64,000 nt of DNA from JADJPG01 sp964491875 (GCA_964491875.1 CAZBIC010000026.1:1-64000), one strand, 5' to 3'. Positions 8,745-19,333 are shown, counted from the first letter of the stretch. The notes: generated from the sequence alone by a model not told the origin. Translations and numbers: made by a program.

Positions 8745-9342
8745 CTTCTTCAGCCCGCATCCGTTCCAGTTCCACCTTCAATCGCTCCACTGGCAGGCCC
8801 ACCACATTGCTGTAGGAGCCTTTGAAGTTCTTCACGATCAAATCTCCTTCGTCCTGGATGGCGTAGCTGCCCGCCTTGTCGAACGGATGAATCTTCGCGA
8901 GGTAACGACGGATTTGCCCGAGGTGCAGTTTCTTGAACGTGACCGACGTGCTCACCGCGAACAACCGCTGCCGATACGGCCGCAGCCGGAGCAAACACAC
9001 TCCGGTGATGACGAGATGCGTGCGGCCTTGCAGCTTCGCCAGCATCCGTTCGGCGTCCGCCATGTCGACCGGCTTCGCGAATTGCTCCGTGCCGAGGCTC
9101 ACCACGGTGTCCGCGCCAAGCACCAGCATGTCGGGATGCTTCTTTGCCACGGCGCGCGCCTTGCGATACGCGTTGATTTCCGCCGTCTCCACCGGGCTGA
9201 GATGTTCCGGGGCAACTTCGTGAATGTCCGCCTTCACCACCGTGAACGGGATGCCCATCTCACGCAGCAGTTCGGACCGACGCGGTGACGCCGACGCGAG
9301 AATCAGCGTCGGCAACTTGGCCTGGTTCAATGGCGCATCCAT
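8740..9342 (-). CDS. maf: Maf-family nucleoside triphosphate pyrophosphatase
   Basis: Maf proteins hydrolyse dTTP/UTP or modified NTPs and act as housecleaning enzymes. Motifs seen: LILASASPRRSELLREMG at the N-terminus (phosphate loop), EINAYRKARAVA, LGADTVVSLG (catalytic Asp), the KLQGRTHLVITGV segment and DKAGSYAIQDEG. The last motif is the dTTP/UTPase (YhdE) type. The length, 200 residues, is normal. DUF1802 lies 24 bases upstream on the same strand and is probably co-transcribed. Confidence 0.92.
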   Translation of the reverse strand: MDAPLNQAKLPTLILASASPRRSELLREMGIPFTVVKADIHEVAPEHLSPVETAEINAYRKARAVAKKHPDMLVLGADTVVSLGTEQFAKPVDMADAERMLAKLQGRTHLVITGVCLLRLRPYRQRLFAVSTSVTFKKLHLGQIRRYLAKIHPFDKAGSYAIQDEGDLIVKNFKGSYSNVVGLPVERLKVELERMRAEEE

Positions 9343-9366
9343 GCAGCACCTACAGTTGGCACCAGC

Positions 9367-9942
9367 TCAAGCGGGCTGGCTGGTTGGGTTTAACGCAGCA
9401 AAAAACTGGTTCAGCTTGTGATCGAACGCCTGCTGGCCGAGCACCGGCTGGGCGCCCGTCGTGACAATATCCTTCTCGAGCTCAACCCACGACTTGCAGC
9501 CGCCATAGGCCGGCGACATCGGCAGTTCAATGGTCAGCGGCAGACGATGCACGCGCACGGCGATGGCGAAGATGTTCTTCGCACGACCCCAGTCGAAGCG
9601 TTCCGCGATGACTTCATCCTTCCAGCAATGTTGTCCGCGCAAGCCTTCTGCACTCGACAGCGAATCAACCTGCCGCCACGCCACCGCCTCGGCAAAGTAT
9701 TCGATCCGGAGGATTTCGGGCGAAGGCAGGCCGGGCGCAATCTGGTCGTAGCGGGCCTGCGCCTCGGGCGTCACCGATTCCCGCTGCTGATGATATAGCG
9801 TCGGGAAGAGCAGGAATTGCGGATGCTCCATTTGAAAACCGTCCCGTCCCTCGCTGATGCCGCCCTTGCGCAGAATGATGATCTGTTCCCCACGACCGAG
9901 AGCGTCCACGATGATCGCCCATTCTTTGAAAGCTGTCCGCAT
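9367..9942 (-). CDS. DUF1802 family protein
   Basis: The product starts MRTAFKEWAIIVDALGRGEQ, with IILRKGGISEGRDGF and the phenylalanine-rich QFLLFPTLYHQQ that typify DUF1802; the family has no established function. It has 191 residues and no signal peptide or membrane helix. The frame stays open for another 500 bases upstream, but that stretch lies antisense to the DUF1549 gene and has no family similarity, so ATG 9942 is preferred. No clear Shine-Dalgarno sequence is seen. Its neighbour on the same strand is maf. Confidence 0.75.
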   Translation of the reverse strand: MRTAFKEWAIIVDALGRGEQIIILRKGGISEGRDGFQMEHPQFLLFPTLYHQQRESVTPEAQARYDQIAPGLPSPEILRIEYFAEAVAWRQVDSLSSAEGLRGQHCWKDEVIAERFDWGRAKNIFAIAVRVHRLPLTIELPMSPAYGGCKSWVELEKDIVTTGAQPVLGQQAFDHKLNQFFAALNPTSQPA

Positions 9943-10102
9943 GTCTGAATGGTAATCAGCTCCCGCCGAAAATGGCAACCAACCCATCGCATCAAGTTCC
10001 AGACGGCTGGCGGCAAGGAATGTCCGAAACGCGCAAAGCAGTTGAATCGAGCGTTGAAGCCGCGACGTCCAAGGTGGTATCAAAATCACGACACCCTTCG
10101 CT

Positions 10103-12802
10103 GTGAACATTGCGCCGAGCAACTCGCGTCGTTTGTTGCGCGCCCGCCTGCTGGGCGCGCTGATTTGGATCGGCTTGGTCAGCAGCATTGCAGCCACGCC
10201 CGCGAACAAGGCCGCGCTGGAGAAGGAGTTCGATCGCTTCCTCGCCAAGAGTCTCGCCAGTTGCACGACGTGCCATCTGCCCAGCGATAAGAAGGCGCCA
10301 GAATCGCTCGATGAATTTCCGCACAACCCTTTCGGCGTCCGCCTGCGCGCCGTCGCAAAGGACGCCGCCAATCCGAGCTCGAAGCGCGATCTGTCCGCGC
10401 GTCTACGCCTGATCGCCCGCGAAGATACCGACGGCGATGGCGTGGACAATGAAACCGAACTGTTGCTCGGTCATCAGCCGGGGAACGCGAAGGATGTTCC
10501 AAGCAAAGCCGATCTCCAGAATGCGAAGCGAGTGCGGAAGGAGTTCGCCGAGTTCCTCAACTCCTATCGCTGGCAGCCCTTCGCGCCCGTTCAACGTCCG
10601 TCCGTGCCAAAATCGAAAGACTCCCGCTGGGCGAAGAATCCCATCGACGCCTTCCTCGCCGCCGAACGCAACGCGCATCAACTCACGCCGCGGCCCGAGG
10701 CATCGAAGGAAGTTTTACTGCGCCGCGTGTATCTCGATTTGATCGGACTCTCGCCCACGCCGGAGGAGCAACGCGCCTTCGCCGCCGACACCTCGCGCCA
10801 GGCGTACGAAAAAGTCGTCGATCGGCTGCTCGCGGATCCGCGTCACGGTGAACGCTGGGGCCGGCACTGGATGGACATCTGGCGCTACAGCGACTGGGCC
10901 GGCTGGAGCGGCGGCAACCAGATCCGCGACAGCCAGCCGCACATCTGGCGCTGGCGCGATTGGATCGTGGAATCGCTCAATGCCGACAAGAGCTACGACC
11001 GGATGATTCTCGAAATGCTCGCCGCCGATGAGTTCACGCCGACGGACACGAACGCGCTCCGCGCCACCGGTTACCTCGTGCGCAATTACAAGATGCTCAG
11101 CCGCGAGCAGTGGATGGAAGACACGGTGAAACACACCGCGCAAGCGTTCCTCGGCCTCACGATGGGTTGCGCGAAGTGTCACGACCACATGACCGACCCC
11201 GTGTCGCAGGCCGAGTATTATCAGTTCCGCGCCATCTTCGATCCGCATCACGTCCGGACCGACAAGCTCCCCGGTCAGCTCGACACCGCGAAGGACGGGC
11301 TCGTGCGCGCCTTCGACACCGAGACCAACACACTGACGTATTTCCTCGTCCGCGGCGATGAACGGCATCCGGACACCAATCGCGTGATGGCGCCCGCCGT
11401 TCCCTCCGCGTTGGGCGGACAGCTCAAATTCGCCTCCGTGAAACTACCGCGCGAAGCCGCATCGCCCGACCGCCGGGAGTTTGTCATTCGCGACACACTC
11501 GCCGCCAGCGAAGCCGCTCTTCGCGACGCGTGCACCGCCCTCACCACGCAAGACTCCAAGGCCACGCCGGAGAAACAGAAGGAAGCGGAGTTGAACGTCG
11601 CTCTCGCCGAAGCGAAACACGCAGCACTTGTGGCCGCGTTGAAGGTGGAAGAACTCGACGACGCAGCGCGAAAGGATTCTGCCGAACGCACCAGCGCCGC
11701 TCTCGCTGCCGCGCAGCAGCAACGTCGTGTCGCCTCACTGGAAGCTGAGTTGAAGCTGCATTCCGCCCGGCTCGCGGAATCAGTGGTTCAGCGCGAGGTC
11801 AATGAACTGACCCAGTCCACCAACAGCGCCGCACTGGCGAAAGATTTGGAGAAAGCCAACAAGGAACTCGACGCTGCGAAGAAAAAGACCGCCGACGCCG
11901 AGAAGGCGTTTGCAGAGGCGAAGAAGAAAACCGAGTCCGTCACCGTCGCCGACTACAAGCCGCGCGCGCTCGCCACGTTTCCCGCGACCAGCACCGGACG
12001 CCGCCTCGCGCTCGCGAAGTGGATGACCGATCGCAAGAACCCTCTCACCGCGCGCGTGGCGATGAATCATCTTTGGGCGCGCCACTTCGGTCGCGGCATC
12101 GTGCCGACACCGTCGGACTTCGGTCGTGCCGGACGCCCGCCGTCACACCCGCAACTGCTCGACTGGCTGGCGGCGGAGTTCATGGCGCGTGATTGGAGCA
12201 TGAAGGCGATGCACCGGCTCATCGTCACGAGCCAGACCTATCGCATGGCTTCCACGCCGGACGAGGCGAACGCGCAGATCGATCCGGACAACGTATATCT
12301 CTGGCGCATGAACTCGCGTCGCATCGAAGCCGAACTCGTGCGCGACAACTTGCTCCACGTCTCCGGCTCACTCGACACCACGATGGGCGGACCGGAGATT
12401 GATCATCAGCAAGGGCTCACCGCCAAGCGCCGCAGTCTGTACCTTCGCTTCGCTGCGGAAAAGGAGGTCGAGTTCCTGAAGATCTTCGACGGCCCGGCGG
12501 TAACCGAATGTTACCTGCGACATCCGACGGTCGTGCCGCAACAAGCGCTCGCGCTGGCCAACAGCGAGCTGACCCTCCGCGAAGCATGGCGCCTGGCGGG
12601 AACCTTCGCCGACGTCGCGAGCGCCGATCGTTTCGTGAACGACGCTTTCCAGCGCGTCCTTGCCCGCCGGCCATCGCCAAAGGAAACGGCAACGTGCCTC
12701 GAGTTTCTCAGCACGCAGGAGAAGGAATACTCGCCCGAGCGGGCGCGCGAGAACCTCGTGCTCGTGCTGTTCAATCACAACGATTTCGTCACCGTCCGCT
12801 GA
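10103..12802 (+). CDS. secreted DUF1549/DUF1553 protein with c-type heme motifs
   Basis: This 899-residue protein begins with a signal peptide (about residues 10-33) and then a CTTCH heme-binding motif near residue 53. An acidic calcium-type loop follows (EDTDGDGVDNE), then DUF1549 (about 165-370) with a second CxxCH (CAKCH), a Lys/Glu-rich stretch of about 150 residues, and DUF1553 to the end. This architecture (PSD1 type) is greatly expanded in Planctomycetes and Verrucomicrobia and is usually paired with DUF1501, as here. It probably acts in the periplasm; the reaction is unknown. The start is GTG 10103, the only one that includes the signal peptide. Confidence 0.88.
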   Translation: MNIAPSNSRRLLRARLLGALIWIGLVSSIAATPANKAALEKEFDRFLAKSLASCTTCHLPSDKKAPESLDEFPHNPFGVRLRAVAKDAANPSSKRDLSARLRLIAREDTDGDGVDNETELLLGHQPGNAKDVPSKADLQNAKRVRKEFAEFLNSYRWQPFAPVQRPSVPKSKDSRWAKNPIDAFLAAERNAHQLTPRPEASKEVLLRRVYLDLIGLSPTPEEQRAFAADTSRQAYEKVVDRLLADPRHGERWGRHWMDIWRYSDWAGWSGGNQIRDSQPHIWRWRDWIVESLNADKSYDRMILEMLAADEFTPTDTNALRATGYLVRNYKMLSREQWMEDTVKHTAQAFLGLTMGCAKCHDHMTDPVSQAEYYQFRAIFDPHHVRTDKLPGQLDTAKDGLVRAFDTETNTLTYFLVRGDERHPDTNRVMAPAVPSALGGQLKFASVKLPREAASPDRREFVIRDTLAASEAALRDACTALTTQDSKATPEKQKEAELNVALAEAKHAALVAALKVEELDDAARKDSAERTSAALAAAQQQRRVASLEAELKLHSARLAESVVQREVNELTQSTNSAALAKDLEKANKELDAAKKKTADAEKAFAEAKKKTESVTVADYKPRALATFPATSTGRRLALAKWMTDRKNPLTARVAMNHLWARHFGRGIVPTPSDFGRAGRPPSHPQLLDWLAAEFMARDWSMKAMHRLIVTSQTYRMASTPDEANAQIDPDNVYLWRMNSRRIEAELVRDNLLHVSGSLDTTMGGPEIDHQQGLTAKRRSLYLRFAAEKEVEFLKIFDGPAVTECYLRHPTVVPQQALALANSELTLREAWRLAGTFADVASADRFVNDAFQRVLARRPSPKETATCLEFLSTQEKEYSPERARENLVLVLFNHNDFVTVR

Positions 12803-12808
12803 CTCGCC

Positions 12809-14278
12809 ATGAAGCCCAACTCTCAATCCCCCTGCCCCGGCGTCACGCGCCGTTCGTTCCTGCTCGATACCGGCATGGGCTTCACCGGCCTGGCCTTGTC
12901 CGCGATGCTTTTTCGCGACGGCATCGCAAGCGCGTCGCCCGTGAATGCATGGCGTCCGCCGGACGGACAACCGCATTTTGCGCCGCGGGCGAAGTCGGTG
13001 ATTTGGATCTTCCTCTGCGGCGGCGTGAGCCATCTCGAAAGCTTCGACGTGAAGCCGGAGCTGAACAAATACGCCGGCAAATCGATCGCCGAAACGCCGT
13101 ACAAGGGCGTGCTCGCAACGGAGGGCAAGGACATCGTCGGCGGAAATCCGAACCACGGAAACCGCAAGGTCATCATGCCGCTCCAGACCGGCTACAAGAC
13201 CTACGGCCAGTGCGGGCTTGTGGTCGGCGACTGGTTCCAGCACATCGGCCAGTGCGCGGATGATCTCGCCGTGGTGCGTTCGCTCTGGACGATTCACAAC
13301 GATCACGGCGCGCAGCTCACCTGGCAGACGGGACGTCACCCGCGCGAACTGGAGCATCCGACGCTCGGCTCCTGGGTCACTTACGGCCTCGGGACGATGA
13401 ACGAGAACCTTCCCGAATACGTTGTGCTCGGAGTACCGACGGGCGATTGCTGCGGCGGCGCGTTCACTCACGGCGCGGCGTATCTCGGCCCGGAACACGG
13501 CGGCGTGCGCCTGAATGTCGACGCGAAGAAGCCGCTGCCGTTCATCAAGCCACCTGCGGATCGCACCACAGCCGAGCAACTCGAGAACCTCAGCCTGCTC
13601 GGAAAGCTCAATCACCTCGCCGGCATCGATTATCCGGACGACCAGAATCTCCGCGCACGCATCAAGTCCTACGAGCTCGCGTTCCAGATGCAGACGTCGA
13701 TTCCGGAGACGCTCCAGCTCGAACGCGAGTCCGACGCGACGCGCGCGCTGTATGGCATCGACAAGGCGGAAACCAAAACCTTCGGCGAACAGTGTCTGGC
13801 TGCGCGGCGACTCGTCGAACGCGGCGTGCGCTTCGTGCAGATCTTCCACGGCGGCGGCGGTGGTGGTGATTGGGACGCGCACTCCGAGATCAAAGCGAAC
13901 CACACCAAGCTCTCCACGCAGGTGGATCAACCCATCGCGGGTTTGCTGCACGATCTGAAGCAGCGCGGCATGTTGGAAGACACGCTCGTAGTCTTCGGCA
14001 CGGAGTTCGGTCGCTCACCCGGCGCGGAAGGCAGCGGCCGCGACCATCATCCGCAGGGATTCTGCGCGTGGCTCGCCGGTGCGGGTGTGAAGGGTGGCAT
14101 TCAGCACGGCGTCACAGACGAGCTCGGCTTCCACGCCGTCGAGGATCGCCACTACGTCACGGACATTCACGCCACGGTGTTGCACTGTCTCGGACTCGAA
14201 TCGCGCCGCCTCGAAGTTCCCGGACGCAAACGTCTTGATCGCGATCACGGCGAAGTCATCCGGCAGATCTTGGCGTAA
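12809..14278 (+). CDS. DUF1501 family exported protein
   Basis: DUF1501 proteins are sulfatase/phosphatase-fold relatives found beside DUF1549/DUF1553 proteins in PVC bacteria. The N-terminus has a twin-arginine signal (TRRSFLLDTGMGFTGLALSAML), implying export after folding. Family blocks seen are VIWIFLCGGVSHLESFD, the NDHGAQLTWQTGRH segment, RGVRFVQIFHGG, and the C-terminal LVVFGTEFGRSPGAEGSGRDHH. The gene starts six bases after the DUF1549 gene and is co-transcribed with it, so the two likely form one periplasmic unit. The substrate is unknown. Confidence 0.9.
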   Translation: MKPNSQSPCPGVTRRSFLLDTGMGFTGLALSAMLFRDGIASASPVNAWRPPDGQPHFAPRAKSVIWIFLCGGVSHLESFDVKPELNKYAGKSIAETPYKGVLATEGKDIVGGNPNHGNRKVIMPLQTGYKTYGQCGLVVGDWFQHIGQCADDLAVVRSLWTIHNDHGAQLTWQTGRHPRELEHPTLGSWVTYGLGTMNENLPEYVVLGVPTGDCCGGAFTHGAAYLGPEHGGVRLNVDAKKPLPFIKPPADRTTAEQLENLSLLGKLNHLAGIDYPDDQNLRARIKSYELAFQMQTSIPETLQLERESDATRALYGIDKAETKTFGEQCLAARRLVERGVRFVQIFHGGGGGGDWDAHSEIKANHTKLSTQVDQPIAGLLHDLKQRGMLEDTLVVFGTEFGRSPGAEGSGRDHHPQGFCAWLAGAGVKGGIQHGVTDELGFHAVEDRHYVTDIHATVLHCLGLESRRLEVPGRKRLDRDHGEVIRQILA

Positions 14279-14426
14279 CCGTCAGTGGCGTGATCTGCGG
14301 GTAGCAATTCGCCTTCAAAAGGATTGTCGACATGACCGGAATCGCCTACACATTCCGCCCACCACTGAAGCATTCCTTGCGGAGTGTTTCGGGCTTAGTC
14401 AGACAACCAATAACCACCATTCACAA

Positions 14427-15224
14427 ATGAAGAAGTCCACCCTACTGAAATCCATCCTGTTCTCCGTGCTGGTTCTTTCGGCCACCGCGGTGTCCGCCGA
14501 CGACAAGCACGAGAAGAAAGACAAAGGCGAAGGCCGCGAGAACAACGTCCGCTTCAGCGAACTTGCGTCCCACACCCAGCTGGCGCGCGCGTTGAAAACC
14601 GTGGTCGATGTTGGCGGCACGAACAACGCCGGCTTCGGACTGAACATGTGGGCGACGATCGTCAATCGCGACGGTGAAGTTGCCGCCGTGGCATTCAGCG
14701 GACGCGATCGAGGTGATCAGTGGCCCGGCAGCCGTGTTATCTCCGCCCAAAAAGCGAACACGGCCAATGCGTTCAGCCTGCCCGGCCTCGCGCTGTCCAC
14801 GGCCAATCTCTACACCGCGGTGCAGCCCGGAGGCTCGCTCTACGGACTGCAGCACAGCAACCCGGTGAACACGGACGCCGCGTATCGCGGTCCGTCCAAG
14901 AACAATGGTCAGGCCAACGATCCGATGGTGGGATTGAAGATCGGCGGCGTGAATGTCTTCGGCGGCGGGCTCGGGCTCTACAACAAGGACGGAAAACTCG
15001 TCGGTGCCATCGGCGTGAGCGGTGACACGTCCTGCACGGACCACATCGTGGCGTGGAAGCTGCGCAAGGCGCTCGGTTTGGACTACGTGCCGGCCGGCGT
15101 CAGCCCCACGGGCGACGACAACATCGTCTATGACGAAAACAGCGGCTGGGCGCATCCTGACTGCGGCGGTTCCGCCAAGGCCACTGCGGAGGCCCTGCCC
15201 ACCACGCATCCGATCAGCAAGTAG
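14427..15224 (+). CDS. exported GlcG/HbpS-like (DUF336) protein
   Basis: After a signal peptide (MKKSTLLKSILFSVLVLSAT, cut near VSADD) comes a charged spacer and then a GlcG/HbpS domain: LARALKTVVDVGG, WATIVNRDGEVAAVAFSGRD, QKANTANAFS, and GGGLGLYNKDGKLVGAIGVSGDTS. HbpS members bind heme and sense redox state outside the cell; others are of unknown function. The end (SGWAHPDCG) carries one His and one Cys. The frame extends upstream to 14094 but only into the DUF1501 gene, so ATG 14427 is chosen. A 148-base gap before it suggests its own promoter. Confidence 0.8.
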   Translation: MKKSTLLKSILFSVLVLSATAVSADDKHEKKDKGEGRENNVRFSELASHTQLARALKTVVDVGGTNNAGFGLNMWATIVNRDGEVAAVAFSGRDRGDQWPGSRVISAQKANTANAFSLPGLALSTANLYTAVQPGGSLYGLQHSNPVNTDAAYRGPSKNNGQANDPMVGLKIGGVNVFGGGLGLYNKDGKLVGAIGVSGDTSCTDHIVAWKLRKALGLDYVPAGVSPTGDDNIVYDENSGWAHPDCGGSAKATAEALPTTHPISK

Positions 15225-15260
15225 TAATCGGAGCTACGAAAGGTTTTAGCGCACAAACAA

Positions 15261-15297
15261 AACGGCGGCTGGTCTCAACACCAGCCGCCGTTCGCAT
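15261..15297. terminator. hairpin terminator between convergent genes
   Basis: AACGGCGGCTGG (15261-15272) pairs with CCAGCCGCCGTT (15281-15292) around an eight-base loop. A modest T-rich stretch follows on the plus strand, and GTTTTG on the minus strand. It separates the DUF336 gene from the converging cupin gene. Confidence 0.8.
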
Positions 15298-15357
15298 TTC
15301 AATTGGTCGCGGCCATCAATGACCGCCGCATGGCGCTCACAGAGCGACCCAGCACAC

Positions 15358-16626
<1,269 letters not shown>

Positions 16627-16627
16627 G

Positions 16628-16663
16628 TCGTGATGCGTAACGAGTAATCGTGATACGTAATTG
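16628..16663 (-). repeat. TTACG-type seven-base repeat over the ribosome-binding region
   Basis: Read on the minus strand the units are ATTACGT, ATCACGA, TTACTCG, TTACGCA, TCACGAC, and the next bases are the ATG of the cupin gene. The period is exactly seven across five units. The repeat replaces the place where a Shine-Dalgarno sequence would be. Confidence 0.65.
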
Positions 16664-16764
16664 TTTGTCCGTGAAAACGAGGGCCGCAGTGTAGGACCAG
16701 CCGGAGAAGCCCAGCAAGTGTCTTCTGGCCGGAACGCCATCAGTGATTCGCGTCTGCAGACCGT

Positions 16765-17304
16765 TTACTCCCACACGCATTCGTAAATCTCCTCCAACCC
16801 ATCCTCCTCATCGATGTGCGAACCAATCTTGCGGAACCCAAACTTCGCTGCGAGCGCGCGCGACGGCAGATTCTCCGGTGAAATCGATACGACGAAACGC
16901 CGGATGCCGTGTTCATTTCGCGCCCAGTTCATGAGTGCCCCGGCTGCTTCATAGGCGAAACCCTGTCGGCGATGCTGCTCGAACACGGTGTAACCAAACT
17001 CAATTCCTCCCGGAGACAGCTCGCGCAAGTATTCCGGATCCCGCCCGGTGTGGAAACCGATGTGGCCAATCAAAAAGCCGGTGTCGCGCAACACAATCCC
17101 ACGCACCAGCCAGCCGAGCAGCAAAGGGTCCCCCTCAAGTTGAGCAAGTCGGTGTTCGTAAGTTCCCGGATGATCCGGCCAATCCGCCGGCAGCTTCGCA
17201 CCCAAAAGTCGCTCCGCCTCCACCAAGTTGCCCGCCAGCGAAGCCCGCAGGAACTCGGCACTAAACGGCACCAGCTCCAGTCGTACGGTTTGAATAATCG
17301 TCAT
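16765..17304 (-). CDS. GNAT-family N-acetyltransferase (RimJ-like)
   Basis: A single GNAT domain of 179 residues in the RimJ/RimL group, which acetylates protein N-termini or small amines with acetyl-CoA. Seen: the opening ETERLxL-like TVRLELVPFSAEFL, GHIGFHTGRDPEYL, the motif A loop as FEQHRRQGFAYEAAGALMNWA, and the closing PSRALAAKFGFRKIG. The acetyl-CoA loop (RRQGFA) is a variant of the usual R-G-x-G-x-A. The substrate is unknown. It stands alone on the minus strand. Confidence 0.8.
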   Translation of the reverse strand: MTIIQTVRLELVPFSAEFLRASLAGNLVEAERLLGAKLPADWPDHPGTYEHRLAQLEGDPLLLGWLVRGIVLRDTGFLIGHIGFHTGRDPEYLRELSPGGIEFGYTVFEQHRRQGFAYEAAGALMNWARNEHGIRRFVVSISPENLPSRALAAKFGFRKIGSHIDEEDGLEEIYECVWE

Positions 17305-17391
17305 GTTGGTGCTCGAAACCGATTGCCGTGTCCGTCCCTCACGATCGCCATCTACCAGCCACCATCCTCCTCAGGAGAACCTCGCCGAAAC

Positions 17392-17427
17392 AAAAACCGC
17401 CGCGCCCGCTGGAAGCGAACGCGGCGG
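17392..17427 (-). terminator. rho-independent terminator
   Basis: On the minus strand CCGCCGCG (from 17427) pairs with CGCGGCGG (ending 17397), followed by TTTTTG. It lies 16 bases after the stop of the glycine-rich secreted protein gene. Confidence 0.85.
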
Positions 17428-17442
17428 ATTGAAACTCGACGA

Positions 17443-18180
17443 TCAGGACAGCTTCTTCTTCGCGTCCTCGGGAACCGTCACCGTGGTCGTGCCGACGTCC
17501 TTGATCTCCGTGGTCGTCGTGCGGTCGATCTCACGATCGTTGCCATTGAAGCTCATCGTGCCCTGCACCTTGGTTTCCATCTTGGTCAGCACGCCGTCCT
17601 TCACCCAGAACTTCACAGAACCCTTCGCGCCGCTGATCTCCGGTCCGCCGCCGCCAGCGCGTCCGCCAAAGGTCAGCAGCGACTTCGCGCCTTCCTCAGT
17701 CAAGTCACCGGAAATGACGCCGTCCGCTGCCTTCAGCTCCTTCGTGTGCCCGACCAATTCCTGCGCGCGAACCGCCGGCGCCTTGAAGTTGCGGAACATC
17801 GCCGCGCCACCGCGACCGCGTCCGCCAGCGCCGCCGCCTTCCGCATTCGCAGTGAGTTCCGCCGCGCTCTGCCAGCCCTCGCCGCGCTTCACCGCGAACT
17901 TCTCGCCCTTGATAACCGCCTCGGTGTTGTTGTCACGGCCGGGCATCGTGACCATCGCCGTGCCGTCTGCAGAGATTTTCCCGTCCTGTGATCCGAATCC
18001 ACCGCGCCCGCCGCCGCCACCGCCACCGCCGCCAGCGCTTTCGCTGCTGGTCTTCCACGAATAACTTTTTTCCGCGAGCTTCTTGGCTGCGGCGGTTGCG
18101 TCTTCCTTGGCGCCAGCATGAGCGGCCACGAGCGATGCGGCCAGCAAGGCCACGGTACTGAGCAGGATGTTTTGTTTCAT
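17443..18180 (-). CDS. exported glycine-rich protein of unknown function
   Basis: A signal peptide (MKQNILLSTVALLAASLVAAHAGA) precedes 222 residues with three Gly-rich patches, the first a run of nine Gly. Between them are repeated beta-strand blocks (GKISADGTAMVTM, KGSVKFWVKDGVLTKMETKVQG, then TTTVTVPEDAKKKL). The strand pattern and the ending recall LppX/LolA-like half-barrels, but this is only a resemblance. The frame extends 25 residues upstream to 18255; the clear signal peptide fixes ATG 18180. It is followed by its own terminator and so is probably monocistronic. Confidence 0.65.
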   Translation of the reverse strand: MKQNILLSTVALLAASLVAAHAGAKEDATAAAKKLAEKSYSWKTSSESAGGGGGGGGGRGGFGSQDGKISADGTAMVTMPGRDNNTEAVIKGEKFAVKRGEGWQSAAELTANAEGGGAGGRGRGGAAMFRNFKAPAVRAQELVGHTKELKAADGVISGDLTEEGAKSLLTFGGRAGGGGPEISGAKGSVKFWVKDGVLTKMETKVQGTMSFNGNDREIDRTTTTEIKDVGTTTVTVPEDAKKKLS

Positions 18181-18342
18181 AGATGTGGTTTGTTTGATGT
18201 GTCTCGGGATTGGTAAGGACAGTAATTGCGCATTCCGGACGCGATGACAATGCAAGGATTTGAGTAAGTTTGGCCGGGTGAACTCCCCTGAACCTAACCT
18301 CTGAAGCCGGACGCTCAGCCGCAGAATTCAGGATACCTCCGC

Positions 18343-19050
18343 CTATGGCCCGCGCTCCGCAGGCTCCATTCCGGAGTTCATCCGGCGGTGATACGCCCAT
18401 GCTCCAAACCCCACCATCACCAGCGCGATGAACTGGTAGCCAGAAAGTCCCGCCAACACCCGCGGGGTGTCGCGCACGAACTCGTGCGTGAATCGGAACA
18501 GCCCGTAGGCGATGAGGTACAGATGAAAATGCTGGCCGGGAAATCTTCGACTCCTCCGCAGCACGAAGAAGCATGCGAGCATCGCCGCGTTGAAAAGAAT
18601 TTCGACGGGCACCGCGGGCCAGCGTTCCACGCCCTTCGCATCGCGTACTGTAAACCACGCCGGTTCGCAGACGTGCCCGAGGCAACACCCGTGCAACCAG
18701 CAGCCGACGCGTCCGAGGATGATTCCCAGCGGCGCGATCATCGCGAACCAGTCGCCGGTGACCGAACGATAGCCGACCCAGTGCTTGGCAAGCTCCACAC
18801 TCGCATAACCGCCGAGTAATGCGCCGAGGATGGATTTCCCGGTGGCCAGACGCATCCACTGGTCCGGCTGACCGAGGTCGCGCCAGCCTTCGGCGAGCAG
18901 ATACGCGATCTTCGCGCCGAGGAATGCGCCGACCAGCGCGGAGATGTAAACGATGAGCAGTCGATCGTCGCGCCGCGCCAGTCGAGTCCAGAAGAACGCG
19001 CTCACCGCGATGCCCGCAAGCATCAGCCAGCCGTAGGAGGAAGGATTCAT
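18343..19050 (-). CDS. prolipoprotein diacylglyceryl transferase-like membrane protein
   Basis: Lgt moves diacylglycerol from phosphatidylglycerol to the lipobox Cys of prolipoproteins in the inner membrane. The protein has about seven hydrophobic segments and the family core GIILGRVGCWLHGCCLGHVC, preceded by KSILGALLGGYASVE and followed by HLYLIAYGLFRFTHEFVRDTP. The core is a Cys-rich variant of GRxGNFxNxE/xGxxxG, so it may be a paralog rather than the main Lgt. At 236 residues it is somewhat short. Start ATG 19050 avoids overlap with the upstream small membrane gene. Confidence 0.7.
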   Translation of the reverse strand: MNPSSYGWLMLAGIAVSAFFWTRLARRDDRLLIVYISALVGAFLGAKIAYLLAEGWRDLGQPDQWMRLATGKSILGALLGGYASVELAKHWVGYRSVTGDWFAMIAPLGIILGRVGCWLHGCCLGHVCEPAWFTVRDAKGVERWPAVPVEILFNAAMLACFFVLRRSRRFPGQHFHLYLIAYGLFRFTHEFVRDTPRVLAGLSGYQFIALVMVGFGAWAYHRRMNSGMEPAERGP

Positions 19051-19069
19051 CAATCGGTTTCGAACAACG

Positions 19070-19333
19070 TCAGCCCGAGCCGCCCAACCCACGCAACACA
19101 GCGGAACAGCCCAAAATGAGCGCGATGGTCATGTTCATAAAGAAGAAGGCGCACGCACACAGGGCGATCGACTTCTTCTCAGGCTGGAATAAGATCCAAG
19201 CTCCAACTGCAGAGCAGGACAAATTCACCGGGATGAAAATCGCCGGGGACCATCGGAAAGCCAGCTCCATCGCGGCCGGGGAAAAGCCCAAGAGAATCCA
19301 GCCGAATGTCACGAGCCAGAATCGTGGCTTCAT
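19070..19333 (-). CDS. small membrane protein, unknown
   Basis: An 87-residue protein with three predicted membrane segments: residues 5-23 (FWLVTFGWILLGFSPAAM), 29-50 and 57-82, the last being FFFMNMTIALILGCSAVL. It sits in a leftward run between the radical SAM gene, whose stop overlaps its start by four bases (ATGA at 19330-19333), and the Lgt-like gene 20 bases downstream. It is probably co-transcribed with both. I do not recognise a family. Confidence 0.5.
   Translation of the reverse strand: MKPRFWLVTFGWILLGFSPAAMELAFRWSPAIFIPVNLSCSAVGAWILFQPEKKSIALCACAFFFMNMTIALILGCSAVLRGLGGSG

Noticed and set aside
9943..10449. Upstream extension of the DUF1802 frame
   Set aside because: It runs antisense to the DUF1549 gene and shows no family sequence.
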